Of a stretch of DNA of 64,000 nt, positions 46,709 to 54,716 are shown piece after piece. Positions within the stretch are counted from its first letter, which is position 1. Each line of letters begins with the position of its first letter. The notes below the pieces were generated by a model. It did not search any database. It was given only the letters and a program-made list of their open reading frames with translations, and was not told where the DNA came from. Both the position numbers and the translations under genes were made by a program. Source of the stretch: Hymenobacter amundsenii (GTDB taxonomy: Bacteria; Bacteroidota; Bacteroidia; Cytophagales; Hymenobacteraceae); contig NZ_NIRR01000013.1 of the NCBI RefSeq assembly GCF_002204745.1, positions 39,436 through 103,435 of the forward strand. Reading direction: 5' to 3'.

Positions 46709-47158
46709 ATGGCAGTACCTCAAGCAGGCGAGCAGGCTCCGGCCTTCGAAGCGCCCGACCAGAACGGCACCCTTCACCGCCTTTCCGATTACCAGGGCCG
46801 TAAAGTGGCCCTCTACTTTTACCCCAAGGACAGCACCAGCGGCTGCACGGCCCAGGCCTGCGACCTGCGCGACCACTACCAGCAGTTGCTGGGGGCCGGC
46901 ATCCAGGTTTTGGGCGTGAGCATCGATTCGGCCAAATCGCACCAGAAGTTCATTGCCCAACACGAACTACCCTTCCCCCTGCTCGTAGATGAGGAGAAGC
47001 AACTGGTGCAGAACTATGGCGTATGGCAGGAGAAATCCATGTACGGCCGCAAGTATATGGGCACCATGCGCTACACCTTCCTGATTGACGAAACGGGGAA
47101 GATCGAGAAGGTCATCACCAAAGTCGATACCAAGAATCACGCGGCTCAGCTGCTGTAA
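46709..47158 (+). CDS. bcp: thioredoxin-dependent thiol peroxidase (Bcp/PrxQ)
   Basis: The 149-residue peroxiredoxin starts at ATG 46709 (MAVPQAGEQAPAFEAPDQNG). YFYPKDSTSGCTAQACDLRD holds the peroxidatic Cys and, five residues on, the resolving Cys of the PrxQ type. GVSIDSAKSHQKFIAQHELPFPLLVDEE, WQEKSMYGRKYMGTMRYTFLID and the final domain fit. It reduces peroxides in the cytosol with electrons from thioredoxin. The upstream frame to 46616 is not family-like. A -7-like TATCTTCG at 46697 would leave almost no leader. A clear terminator follows. Confidence 0.95.
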   Translation: MAVPQAGEQAPAFEAPDQNGTLHRLSDYQGRKVALYFYPKDSTSGCTAQACDLRDHYQQLLGAGIQVLGVSIDSAKSHQKFIAQHELPFPLLVDEEKQLVQNYGVWQEKSMYGRKYMGTMRYTFLIDETGKIEKVITKVDTKNHAAQLL

Positions 47159-47171
47159 GTGCTTCAGAAGC

Positions 47172-47196
47172 CCCGCCTTCCGGCGGGTTTTTTTTT
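47172..47196 (+). terminator. bcp terminator
   Basis: Arms CCCGCC and GGCGGG around TTCC, followed by nine T residues (47188-47196). Confidence 0.88.
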
Positions 47197-47275
47197 AGCT
47201 ATTGGCTGCTGCTTGTACCCGCTAAGCTCTTGCCTGGCGAAAGCTATGAGCTAACAGCCAGTAGCTCCCAGCTCC
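47197..47275. repeat. AGCT-type intergenic repeat
   Basis: Contains AGCTATTGGCTG, AAAGCTATGAGCTAACAGCC and AGTAGCTCCCAGCT, related to the spacer before murA. Confidence 0.5.
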
Positions 47276-47287
47276 CTCAAGGGTTCC

Positions 47288-47295
47288 TACCTTTG
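47288..47295 (+). promoter_or_regulatory. -7 box (TACCTTTG) for the transketolase N-terminal subunit
   Basis: Exact TAnnTTTG 28 bases before ATG 47324. Confidence 0.6.
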
Positions 47296-47323
47296 TCATC
47301 TTACTAAACTTCTAACCTACCGC

Positions 47324-48214
47324 ATGGCCCAGCCGACTGCCTCCGAAACCCACGCCCCCGAAGCCACCAAATCGGTAGCCGAATTGCAGCAGATTGCCGC
47401 CCAGGTGCGCCGCGACATTGTGCGCATGGTGCACGCCGTAAACTCGGGCCACCCCGGCGGCTCGCTGGGCTGCACCGAGCTGCTCGTGTCGCTCTATTTT
47501 AAGGTGATGAAGCACACGCCCGAGCCCTTCGATATGGACGGTATTGGCCAGGATTTATTCTTCCTCTCGAACGGCCATATTTCGCCGGTGTTCTACTCGG
47601 TGCTGGCCCGCTCGGGCTACTTCCCGGTGAGCGAGCTGGCTACGTTCCGCAAGCTGAATTCGCGCCTGCAGGGCCACCCCGCCACCCACGAGCACCTGCC
47701 CGGCATCCGGGTTGCCTCCGGCTCGCTGGGCCAGGGCCTGAGCGTGGCTACCGGCGCGGCCCAGGCCAAAAAGCTTAATGGCGACGACCGCACGGTGTTC
47801 GTGCTCATGGGCGACGGCGAGCTGGAGGAAGGCCAGATCTGGGAAGCGGCCCTCTACGCCCCCCACCACAAAGTGGATAACCTGATTGCCTTCGTGGACC
47901 GCAACGGCCAGCAGATTGACGGCCCCACCGAAAAAATCGGTGGCCTCGGCGACCTGCGCGCCAAGTTCGAAGCCTTCGGCTGGCGCGTGCTCGAAACCGA
48001 CGGCAACCAGTTCGAAACCCTGCTCGCCACCATCGAGGAAGCCCAGAGCCTGCTCGGCCAGGGCGTGCCCGTAATGGTGCTCATGGATACCCAGATGGGC
48101 TTCGGTGTCGACTTCATGATGGGCTCCCACAAATGGCACGGCGTAGCTCCGAACGACGAGCAACTGGCCACTGCCCTGTTGCAGCTGGAAGTAGAAAAAG
48201 CCTCGGATTATTAA
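47324..48214 (+). CDS. transketolase, N-terminal (diphosphate-binding) subunit
   Basis: The 296-residue subunit corresponds to the first half of transketolase. It has HPGGSLGCTELLVSLYF, LSNGHISPVFYSVLARSGY, LPGIRVASGSLGQGLSVATG and the thiamine-diphosphate motif MGDGELEEGQIWEAALYA, then IAFVDRNGQQIDG. The C-terminal half is encoded separately at 49976. Split transketolases are known in many bacteria and archaea; normally the two genes are adjacent, but here a VWA gene lies between them. The final GSHKWHGVAPNDEQL is intact. Together the two subunits interconvert sugar phosphates of the non-oxidative pentose phosphate pathway. Confidence 0.95.
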   Translation: MAQPTASETHAPEATKSVAELQQIAAQVRRDIVRMVHAVNSGHPGGSLGCTELLVSLYFKVMKHTPEPFDMDGIGQDLFFLSNGHISPVFYSVLARSGYFPVSELATFRKLNSRLQGHPATHEHLPGIRVASGSLGQGLSVATGAAQAKKLNGDDRTVFVLMGDGELEEGQIWEAALYAPHHKVDNLIAFVDRNGQQIDGPTEKIGGLGDLRAKFEAFGWRVLETDGNQFETLLATIEEAQSLLGQGVPVMVLMDTQMGFGVDFMMGSHKWHGVAPNDEQLATALLQLEVEKASDY

Positions 48215-48224
48215 TCACACTGGT

Positions 48225-48345
48225 AAGAGAACGTCATGCTGAGCGAAGCCGGAGGCGGAGTCGAAGCATCTCTACCGCAATGCTAACCAATAGCACCGCA
48301 ACGAAGCGGTAGAGATGCTTCGACTGCGCTCAGCATGACGTTCTT
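48225..48345. repeat. palindromic element upstream of the VWA gene
   Basis: Left arm AGAGAACGTCATGCTGAGCG and right arm CGCTCAGCATGACGTTCTTT, with inner GTCGAAGCATCTCTACCGC and its complement. The left arm has about 11 extra bases (CCGGAGGCGGA type). The loop contains AATGCTAACC. It is of the same family as 30994-31107 and 49791-49909. Confidence 0.85.
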
Positions 48346-48370
48346 TTTCCCATTATTTCACCATCCAAAC

Positions 48371-49765
48371 ATGCGGCAGTGGCTGACGTTTCTGGGGTTG
48401 TTGCTGGCAGTGCTGCTGCCCGGGAACAGCCGTGCTCAGACGTCGCCCACCACCGCCCGCACCACGCGCATCCTGTTTCTGCTCGATGCTTCGGGCTCGA
48501 TGCGGGCGCCTTGGGAAGGCGAGCAGCGCTGGGACGTGGCTAAACGACTGCTCTCGAAAATGGTGGATTCGCTCAATACCTATCCGCACCTGGAACTGGC
48601 GTTGCGCGCCTACGGCCACCAGCACGACAACAAGGAGAACAACTGCGAGGACTCGCGGCTGGAAGTGCCTTTCGCGCCCAAAAATGCGGGAGCCATCAAG
48701 GCCAGGCTCAAAACCATTCAGCCCCGCGGCAACACTCCCATCACCTACTCGCTGCTGCAATCGGCCCAGGATTTCCCGGCCGATAAATCGGCCCGTAACG
48801 TACTGATCCTGATAACCGACGGCCTCGAATCGTGCAAGGGCGACCCGTGCGCTACCTCGCTGGCCCTGCAGCGGAAGCGGGTGTTTCTCAAGCCCTTCGT
48901 GATTGGGATTGGGGCCGAGCGGGAGTTTGGTAAGCAGCTGGAGTGCCTGGGCACCTACTACAACGCAGCCGACGTCAGCACCTTCCGCACCATCCTCAAC
49001 GATGTGGTAGCCCAGACGCTGGCCAAAACCACCGTGGCCGTGAACCTGACCGACGAGCGGGGCCGCCCCCTGGAATCGGACGTTAACCTGACCTTCCTCA
49101 ACAACGTCACCGACCAGCCAGAGTACAACTACATCCACTACCGCGACGCCAAGGGCCAGCCCGATGCCCTCGACATCGACGCCCTCCAGAGCTACGACCT
49201 GGTGATTAACACCGTACCGCCGGTGGTAGCGGCCAATCTGGCCATTAAACCGGGCCGGGCCAACGTGCTTACGTACAAAACGCCCCAGGGCATGCTGCTA
49301 CTCCAAAACCCCAACCTCTCGCCCAACCCCTACGGGCGGGTGCAGGCCGTGGTGCGGGCCCGGGGCAACCCCGAAACGGTGGTGGCCCTGCCCTTCGGGG
49401 CGCGGCAAAAGCTACTGGCCGGCGACTACGAAGTGGAGCTGCTGACCCTGCCCCGGCAGGTGCGGCGCATCAGCATAAAGCAGGGCCAGGAAACGGCCGT
49501 GACCTACGAAGCGCCCGGCATCCTCAACATCGTGTCGGACTACAAGGGCTACGGCAGCATCTACCGCCTCAACCAAGACGATTCCCAGACCTGGGTGTAC
49601 AACCTGCCCGACGGCGGCAGCAGCAAAATCAACCTGCCCCTGCAGCCGGGGGCCTACCGCCTCGTGTTCCGCACGGCCACCGCTACCGGCAGCCGCTTCA
49701 CCGATGTGCGCACCTTCACTATCCGACCCGGCCAGACCAGCTCGGTTAGCTTGTTCGGAAGATGA
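48371..49765 (+). CDS. secreted von Willebrand factor A domain protein
   Basis: The 464-residue protein starts at ATG 48371 (MRQWLTFLGLLLAVLLPGNSRAQ, a signal peptide); a longer frame from 48335 begins inside the palindromic element. Residues ~30-220 are a VWA domain with a full MIDAS: ILFLLDASGSMRAPW (DxSxS), GNTPITYSLL (Thr) and LITDGLESC (Asp). The Cys pair in CKGDPC and NNCEDS could be disulfide-bonded. The rest has Ig-like or carboxypeptidase-regulatory-like beta segments (VAVNLTDERGRPLESDV, ISIKQGQETAVTYEAPG). It is a metal-dependent adhesion or scaffolding protein of the envelope, unrelated to transketolase, yet placed between its subunits and bracketed by palindromes. Confidence 0.88.
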   Translation: MRQWLTFLGLLLAVLLPGNSRAQTSPTTARTTRILFLLDASGSMRAPWEGEQRWDVAKRLLSKMVDSLNTYPHLELALRAYGHQHDNKENNCEDSRLEVPFAPKNAGAIKARLKTIQPRGNTPITYSLLQSAQDFPADKSARNVLILITDGLESCKGDPCATSLALQRKRVFLKPFVIGIGAEREFGKQLECLGTYYNAADVSTFRTILNDVVAQTLAKTTVAVNLTDERGRPLESDVNLTFLNNVTDQPEYNYIHYRDAKGQPDALDIDALQSYDLVINTVPPVVAANLAIKPGRANVLTYKTPQGMLLLQNPNLSPNPYGRVQAVVRARGNPETVVALPFGARQKLLAGDYEVELLTLPRQVRRISIKQGQETAVTYEAPGILNIVSDYKGYGSIYRLNQDDSQTWVYNLPDGGSSKINLPLQPGAYRLVFRTATATGSRFTDVRTFTIRPGQTSSVSLFGR

Positions 49766-49790
49766 GGTGGAGATGCGAAACAGCAGTAAA

Positions 49791-49909
49791 AAGAACGTCA
49801 TGCTGAGCGGAGCCGAAGCATCTTTACCGCTTCGTTGCAATGCTAACCCAGACATCAGGATTACCACTGCGGTAGAGATGCTTCGGCTCCGCTCAGCATG
49901 ACCCGTTCT
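49791..49909. repeat. palindromic element downstream of the VWA gene
   Basis: Left arm AAGAACGTCATGCTGAGCGG and right arm CCGCTCAGCATGACCCGTTCT around GAAGCATCT and its complement. The loop holds CGTTGCAATGCTAACCC, shared (partly inverted) with the upstream copy. Confidence 0.85.
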
Positions 49910-49975
49910 CTACTCCTTTAGATAGATAAGAAAAATCTCAGTCCCCCAGACCTTAAGTCCCCAACATCCCATAAA

Positions 49976-50935
49976 ATGAAAGACTTTCCCTACACCGAAT
50001 CGAAGGATACCCGCAGCGGCTTTGGTGCCGGCCTGCACGAGCTGGGCAAAACCAACCCCAACGTGGTGGCCCTCTGCGCCGACCTTATCGGCTCGCTTAA
50101 AATGGATGCCTTCGTGAAGGACTTCCCCGAGCGGTTCTTTCAGGTGGGCATTGCCGAAGCCAACATGATGGGCTTGGCGGCCGGCCTCACCATTGGTGGC
50201 AAGATTCCCTTCACCGGCACGTTCGCCAACTTCAGCACCGGCCGCGTCTACGACCAGATTCGCCAGAGCATTGCCTACTCGGGCAAAAACGTGAAAATCT
50301 GCGCCTCCCACGCCGGCCTCACCCTGGGCGAAGACGGCGCCACCCACCAGATTCTCGAAGACATCGGGCTGATGAAGATGCTGCCCCACATGACCGTCAT
50401 CAACCCCTGCGACTACAACCAAACCAAAGCCGCCACCCTGGCCATAGCCGACTACGAGGGCCCCGTGTACCTACGCTTCGGCCGCCCCGTGGTACCCAAC
50501 TTCACCCCCGCCGACCAGCAGTTTGAAATTGGCAAAGGCGTCCTGCTCAACGAAGGTGCCGACGTGAGCATCTTCGCCACCGGCCATTTGGTGTGGAAGG
50601 CCATCCTGGCCGGCAAGCTGCTGGCCGAGAAAGGCATCAACGCCGAAATCATCAACATCCACACCATTAAGCCCCTCGATGCCCGGATGATTCTGGAATC
50701 GGCCCGTAAGACGCGTTGCGTGGTAACGGCCGAGGAGCACCAGATGAACGGCGGCCTCGGCGACTCCATCGCCCAGCTGCTGGCCCGCGAGGAGCCCCTG
50801 CCCCTGGAAATGGTGGCCGTCAACGACTCCTTCGGTGAGTCCGGCACCCCCGACCAGCTCATGGAAAAATACGGCCTCAACGAAACGGCCATCGTGGCCG
50901 CCGTGGAGAAGGTAATGGCCCGTAAAGCCAAGTAG
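49976..50935 (+). CDS. transketolase, C-terminal (pyrimidine-binding) subunit
   Basis: The 319-residue subunit holds the pyrimidine-binding and C-terminal domains: RSGFGAGLHELGKTNPNVVALCADL, FFQVGIAEANMMGLAAGLTIGG with the cofactor-activating Glu, THQILEDIGLMKMLPHMTVINPCDY, VYLRFGRPVVPNF and TAEEHQMNGGLGDSIAQLLARE. It pairs with the subunit at 47324. The end (NDSFGESGTPDQLMEKYGLN) has a second, diverged copy at 51636 after the toxin-antitoxin genes, which suggests that the present 3' end was exchanged when that module arrived. Confidence 0.95.
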   Translation: MKDFPYTESKDTRSGFGAGLHELGKTNPNVVALCADLIGSLKMDAFVKDFPERFFQVGIAEANMMGLAAGLTIGGKIPFTGTFANFSTGRVYDQIRQSIAYSGKNVKICASHAGLTLGEDGATHQILEDIGLMKMLPHMTVINPCDYNQTKAATLAIADYEGPVYLRFGRPVVPNFTPADQQFEIGKGVLLNEGADVSIFATGHLVWKAILAGKLLAEKGINAEIINIHTIKPLDARMILESARKTRCVVTAEEHQMNGGLGDSIAQLLAREEPLPLEMVAVNDSFGESGTPDQLMEKYGLNETAIVAAVEKVMARKAK

Positions 50936-51002
50936 TTTTGTCGGGCACTTCCGGTTCAGCCGGGGCGTTGCGTATCTTTAAGAAACCCAAATAAGCAAGC
51001 CC

Positions 51003-51278
51003 ATGGAAATCGTACTGGAAGTGCCCGACAAAGACGTGGCCCGCGTGCTGGAACTGGTGCGCGGTATCAAACGCGTGAAGGTGAAGTCGCCGAGTAAGGC
51101 TCCGACGGCGGCTGATTTGCGGCTGATAGAAAGTTTGCGGGAAGCTGGCCAGGAGTTAGCCCGGATCAAGCGGGGCGAGGAAGTGGGCCAAAGTTGGGAA
51201 GAACTCTACGCCGAACTGAAGGCGGAACAGGAGGTGGAACCAGGCCCATCAGCCGCTGAAGGCAGGAACTCGCAGTAG
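51003..51278 (+). CDS. type II antitoxin (RelB-like)
   Basis: The 91-residue protein precedes the toxin gene, separated by two bases, in the usual antitoxin-toxin order. It begins MEIVLEVPDKDVARVLELV, then a basic linker (RGIKRVKVKSPSKAP) and an acidic helical part (ADLRLIESLREAGQELARIK, SWEELYAELKAEQE) suited to wrapping a RelE toxin. No strong DNA-binding domain is recognised, though the N-terminal strand-helix may act so. It is expected to neutralise the toxin and to repress the operon. A TATCTTTA -7-like sequence lies at 50973-50980. Confidence 0.75.
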   Translation: MEIVLEVPDKDVARVLELVRGIKRVKVKSPSKAPTAADLRLIESLREAGQELARIKRGEEVGQSWEELYAELKAEQEVEPGPSAAEGRNSQ

Positions 51279-51280
51279 CA

Positions 51281-51610
51281 ATGAGCTTCCAGGTAAAACC
51301 TATTACCAGCTTCAAGCGCGATGTTAAGCGGCTCGGCAAGAAATACAGGTCGCTACCCGACGATTTGAACGCCATAGTACAGGAGTTGCGCGACAACCCG
51401 TACAAGGGCACCGGCATCGGCCACGGCTGCTACAAAATCCGGCTGGCTATTGCCAGCAAAGGCACCGGCAAACGCGGCGGAGCCCGCGTTATCACCTACG
51501 TGCGGGTAGTCAACGAAACCGTCTACCTGCTCGCCATCTACGACAAGTCGGAACAAAGCAGCTTGAGCGACCAGCAGGTGCTGGCGCTATTGGGGCTGTT
51601 GGACGAGTAA
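51281..51610 (+). CDS. RelE/ParE-family toxin
   Basis: The 109-residue protein has the RelE fold pattern: KPITSFKRDVKRLGKKYRSLPDDL (first helices), GHGCYKIRLAIASKGTGKRGGARVITYVRV (sheet with basic residues) and VYLLAIYDKSEQSSLSDQQV (end strand and helix). The Lys/Arg-rich sheet and YDKSEQ are typical of HigB/RelE mRNA interferases that cut ribosome-bound mRNA. It follows the antitoxin by two bases. The module sits between the transketolase C-terminal gene and a second copy of that gene's 3' end. Confidence 0.85.
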   Translation: MSFQVKPITSFKRDVKRLGKKYRSLPDDLNAIVQELRDNPYKGTGIGHGCYKIRLAIASKGTGKRGGARVITYVRVVNETVYLLAIYDKSEQSSLSDQQVLALLGLLDE

Positions 51611-51635
51611 CAGGTAAGGGCGAAAGCACCATAAT

Positions 51636-51752
51636 GCCATCAACGACTCGTTCGGCGAGTCCGGCACCCCCGACCAGCTGATGAAGCGGCACAAGCTCAA
51701 CGAAGCCGCTATTATGGCCGCCGTGGAGAAATCAATGGCCCACAAGGCCAAG
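51636..51752 (+). pseudogene. displaced 3' end of a transketolase C-terminal gene
   Basis: Translated in frame, this reads AINDSFGESGTPDQLMKRHK, then LNEAAIMAAVEKSMAHKAK. It aligns with the last 39 codons of the gene at 49976 (NDSFGESGTPDQLMEKYGLN and on), but many third positions and several residues differ. The stop codon TAG of the intact gene is TAT here. The similarity ends abruptly on the left at GCC ATC AAC. It is a remnant without a start, left after the toxin-antitoxin insertion. Confidence 0.85.
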
Positions 51753-51770
51753 TATTTTTTTTGCTCTACT

Positions 51771-51830
51771 AAAATCCTGATTGCCCCGTTCGCCCCTGTT
51801 GCGGTCGGGGCAGTTGGGATTTTATTTTTA
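51771..51830. terminator. hairpin with T-run at the islet edge
   Basis: AAAATCC-n3-TTGCCCCG (51771-51788) pairs with CGGGGCA-n3-GGGATTTT (51806-51823) with an internal loop; TATTTTTA follows. It serves the rightward remnant/toxin transcript and the leftward AT-rich gene. Confidence 0.65.
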
Positions 51831-52391
51831 TCTAATTATCAGTTTGATAATTTCCACTTTTCTCAACAGAACGTTTTCTTCTGCCTTAGAAGCACCATAA
51901 CTAATAAATTGAATTTTGGGATATATCAGGCTGACACTATTTGAATATTTTACAAGTTTGGGAGCCGAGTTACTTTTCTCATCAAAATCAATTAGCCCGT
52001 AGCGAGCAATGACGTCAGCGAAAGTATGAATATCGGGCTGGATACCCTTGGCAGATTGAATATTAGAGTTTACATTAAAATCTAACTCTTCGAGCTTATT
52101 TTTTCGCCTGATATTTTTTGAAATATGCGCTGTTATTCCTCGCTGGTGATATTGCATTAATACTGACAGCAGGACTTCCTTGGTAATACACCCTCCTCCT
52201 ATCGCCATTGCAGTTGATTTACCTACAATTTTCTCAGATTTATATCTTCTGCCTATGTTTTTCTGAACGTCATCTAAGTTGGACTTACCTACTTGTAGGC
52301 CTCGGTAAATTGAGTCTCCCTGAAGAACCGTTTGTGCCCCGGTTGAAGCCGCATATGTGAGTAGTAATAGGCATAGAAATAATACTTTCAT
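51828..52391 (-). CDS. AT-rich orphan gene for a secreted protein
   Basis: The 187-residue protein starts at ATG 52391 (MKVLFLCLLLLTYAASTGAQ, a clear signal peptide). I recognise no family. The mature part shows GDSIYRGLQVGKSNLDDVQKN, a start resembling small periplasmic domains that follow a 'GxSxxxVxxxlG' pattern, then VGKSTAMAIGGGCITKE, DIHTFADVIARYGLIDFDEK and EENVLLRKVEIIKLIIR. Base composition is visibly AT-rich (long A/T runs, AAT/ATA codons), unlike everything around it, so it was probably acquired recently. It lies directly after the toxin-antitoxin islet, convergent to it. Confidence 0.75.
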   Translation of the reverse strand: MKVLFLCLLLLTYAASTGAQTVLQGDSIYRGLQVGKSNLDDVQKNIGRRYKSEKIVGKSTAMAIGGGCITKEVLLSVLMQYHQRGITAHISKNIRRKNKLEELDFNVNSNIQSAKGIQPDIHTFADVIARYGLIDFDEKSNSAPKLVKYSNSVSLIYPKIQFISYGASKAEENVLLRKVEIIKLIIR

Positions 52392-52453
52392 TATAAATTT
52401 AGCTTTAGGATGAGGAAGCAAATTACCGTTTTTTTGTTCACTGAATGAATCAG

Positions 52454-53011
52454 CTATCTGCCAGACCGCGCTTCCCACTCCCGGTGTAGCAGCGCGTACT
52501 GCCGCTCGCTGCCCCAGCGGCCCTTGAAGAAGATGTTGTCGATAAATTCGCCTTCCAACCGGAAGCCGACACTTTCGAGCAGGGCAATGGAAGCGGCATT
52601 ATCCGCGTCCACGGTTTCAACTACGCGGTGGAAATCGGGGAGCCCGAACAGAAAGTCGAGCAATGCCAGCAATACTTCCTTAGCGTACCCCCGGCGCTGC
52701 TCAGCGGGCGAAATGGTGAGGCCGATTTCCGCCATCCGGCTGTCGTCTTCCTGGAGGCAGATGGCGCAGTCGCCGATGAGGCGGCCGGTACGCTGGTTTT
52801 CGATGCCGTACTGCACCCACTGGCCGGGGTGGCCAAACTCGCAGTGGGTTTGCTGAGCGATGAACTCGGCGGCCTGCTCGCGGCTGAACACGTCGAAGCC
52901 CTGGTAGCGGGTCACGGCTGGGTCGGCGCGGTAGGCGTGAAAGTCCGGCAGGTCGGTGGGCCGCAGGTTACGGATGCGCAGCCAGGCAGTTTCGAGGCTC
53001 AAAGCGGGCAT
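52454..53011 (-). CDS. GNAT-family N-acetyltransferase
   Basis: The 185-residue protein starts at ATG 53011 (MPALSLETAWLRIRNLRPTD). It is a RimJ/RimL-like GNAT: LRIRNLRPTDLPDFHAY, IENQRTGRLIGDCAICL, the acetyl-CoA loop ISPAEQRRGYAKEVLLALLD, and VDADNAASIALLESVGFRLEGEF. The late Asn-x2-Ser-x3-Leu-x4-Gly-Phe pattern is the classic end of this family. The substrate may be a protein N-terminus, a ribosomal protein, an antibiotic or a small amine; the sequence does not decide. It lies 26 bases after the ClC gene on the same strand, so the two may be co-transcribed. Confidence 0.9.
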   Translation of the reverse strand: MPALSLETAWLRIRNLRPTDLPDFHAYRADPAVTRYQGFDVFSREQAAEFIAQQTHCEFGHPGQWVQYGIENQRTGRLIGDCAICLQEDDSRMAEIGLTISPAEQRRGYAKEVLLALLDFLFGLPDFHRVVETVDADNAASIALLESVGFRLEGEFIDNIFFKGRWGSERQYALLHREWEARSGR

Positions 53012-53036
53012 AGAGGCGGTAGCTGACGGGTGAGAA

Positions 53037-54491
53037 TTACGGCTGCTTCGGGCCGGCGGGCCGGGCCGGCACCTCCCCTTCTTCCAACTGTTCCTCCTGC
53101 GGCGGCTGCGGCGCCCGGGCCGCAGCGAGCTGCACTTCATCTCGGTGTATTTCCTGGATGTACTGGCCCTTGAGCTGGTCGTAGAAGGAGTGGCGGTTGA
53201 CGAGGTTGGACACCAGGTTGGCCAGCAGGGCCGTCATCATCAAATAGAAGATGATGTTGTGGCTGTTGGTCATCTCGATTACTAGAATGGACGAGGTGAA
53301 AGGGCTGCGCGTAACGCCGGTCAGGAAGCCCACCATGCCGCAGAGCACCAGCAGGTTGGTGGCCGTGTCGGTGAGGTACATCCAGCCCGCCACCACGGCC
53401 CCGATGCTGGCCCCGGCGCTGAGCGCGGGCGCGAAAATACCGCCCGCCACGCCCGTGCTGAACGAAAGAATGGGGCCGATGATGCGCAGCAGCGGCACGT
53501 ACCATTCCACGTGTTTGTGGTCGGTGAACAGGGTTTCGAACATAATTTCCTTGCCCGAGCCGAACATGCGCTCATCTACCAGCACGGCCAGCAGGGCAAT
53601 GGCCAGTCCGCAGGCCAGCGGGTACACCATCTTCTCGACGGCCGAGGTCAGTTGCTGCTTGCGGCGCAGAATGAACAGGATGGCCTCGCCCATGCCGCTG
53701 GCCGCAAAACCGGTAATCAGGGCCACCAGCATCACCACGAAAATAATCCAGATCGGGATGTTGTCGAGGCGCGGGTAGCCCAGGTAGAGGTAGGGCCCGA
53801 GCAGGTTCAGGGCCGTGAGGCCGGCAATGATAACGCCGGTCAGTAGGGCCGATTTAAAGAAGTTGAGGTGGGTTTTGGTCAGTTCCTCAATGGCAAACAC
53901 GATACCGCCCAGCGGCGTGTTGAAGGCCGAGGCGAGGCCGGCGGCGGCCCCGGTAATAATCATGTTCCGCTTGGAGATTTTGGGGTACCAGGCGGGCAGC
54001 AGCCGGTTGATTTGCTTGAAGATGGCGGCCGAAATCTGGATGGTCGGCCCCTCGCGGCCAATCACGCCGCCGCCCAGAATCACGAACAAACTCGAAGCAA
54101 TTTTTACGATGATGACCCGCACGCTCAGCAGCCGCGCAACCTTGTAGTTGTGGCGGGGGTTGGAGAGGTCGATGGCGGCCGTTACCTGCGGGATGCCGCT
54201 ACCCCGGGCGAAGGGCGCGTAGCGGTTCACCAGCCACCAGCCAATAAGAAAACACAACGGTGTGAGCAGCAGAAACGCCCACTTCGATTCGGGCGAATGG
54301 TGGTAGACGTAGCGGGTGCCGGCCTCGGCCCAGGCAAATAGCTTGGCGTAAAGCACCGCTACCAGGCCCGTTATCAGGGCACCTACCCAGAAGGGCAGCG
54401 CGTTGAGCAGGTCGCGCTTGAGGTGAATGTTATCAATGGCATCGTAGCGGTGTTTGAGCTGCCTCCTGATCCTATTCACCAATTCCATCAT
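53037..54491 (-). CDS. ClC-family chloride/proton transporter
   Basis: The 484-residue membrane protein (start ATG 54491 or the adjacent ATG at 54488) has the ClC selectivity-filter motifs in order: RGSGIPQV, GGGVIGREGPTIQISA (gating Glu) and GGIFAPALSAGASIG. IVFAIEELTK supplies a Glu at the place of E. coli Glu203, the internal proton acceptor, so it is more likely an H+/Cl- exchanger than a channel. There are about 16-18 hydrophobic segments. It lacks CBS domains; instead a short acidic/Pro tail (QPPQEEQLEEGEVPARP) follows. The GNAT gene lies 26 bases downstream. Confidence 0.92.
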   Translation of the reverse strand: MMELVNRIRRQLKHRYDAIDNIHLKRDLLNALPFWVGALITGLVAVLYAKLFAWAEAGTRYVYHHSPESKWAFLLLTPLCFLIGWWLVNRYAPFARGSGIPQVTAAIDLSNPRHNYKVARLLSVRVIIVKIASSLFVILGGGVIGREGPTIQISAAIFKQINRLLPAWYPKISKRNMIITGAAAGLASAFNTPLGGIVFAIEELTKTHLNFFKSALLTGVIIAGLTALNLLGPYLYLGYPRLDNIPIWIIFVVMLVALITGFAASGMGEAILFILRRKQQLTSAVEKMVYPLACGLAIALLAVLVDERMFGSGKEIMFETLFTDHKHVEWYVPLLRIIGPILSFSTGVAGGIFAPALSAGASIGAVVAGWMYLTDTATNLLVLCGMVGFLTGVTRSPFTSSILVIEMTNSHNIIFYLMMTALLANLVSNLVNRHSFYDQLKGQYIQEIHRDEVQLAAARAPQPPQEEQLEEGEVPARPAGPKQP

Positions 54492-54716
54492 GCCTGTTTA
54501 CTGGGTGCCGGCCGGGCGCATCTAGCTCATATCGTGGGCGAAACGTCCATCCGGCCAACTTTCGCGGCTCGCCCCGGGCCCAGGCAACCGCGCCGGACTG
54601 GCCGCAAAGGTCAGGCTTTTCCGGTGAGCATCAGATGATTTTTTGGGGAAAATCGGGTAATGGTTATTACCCGGCGGCGCCAAAGTAACGGCAGTTGCTG
54701 GCCCCGGCCCGGCAGC

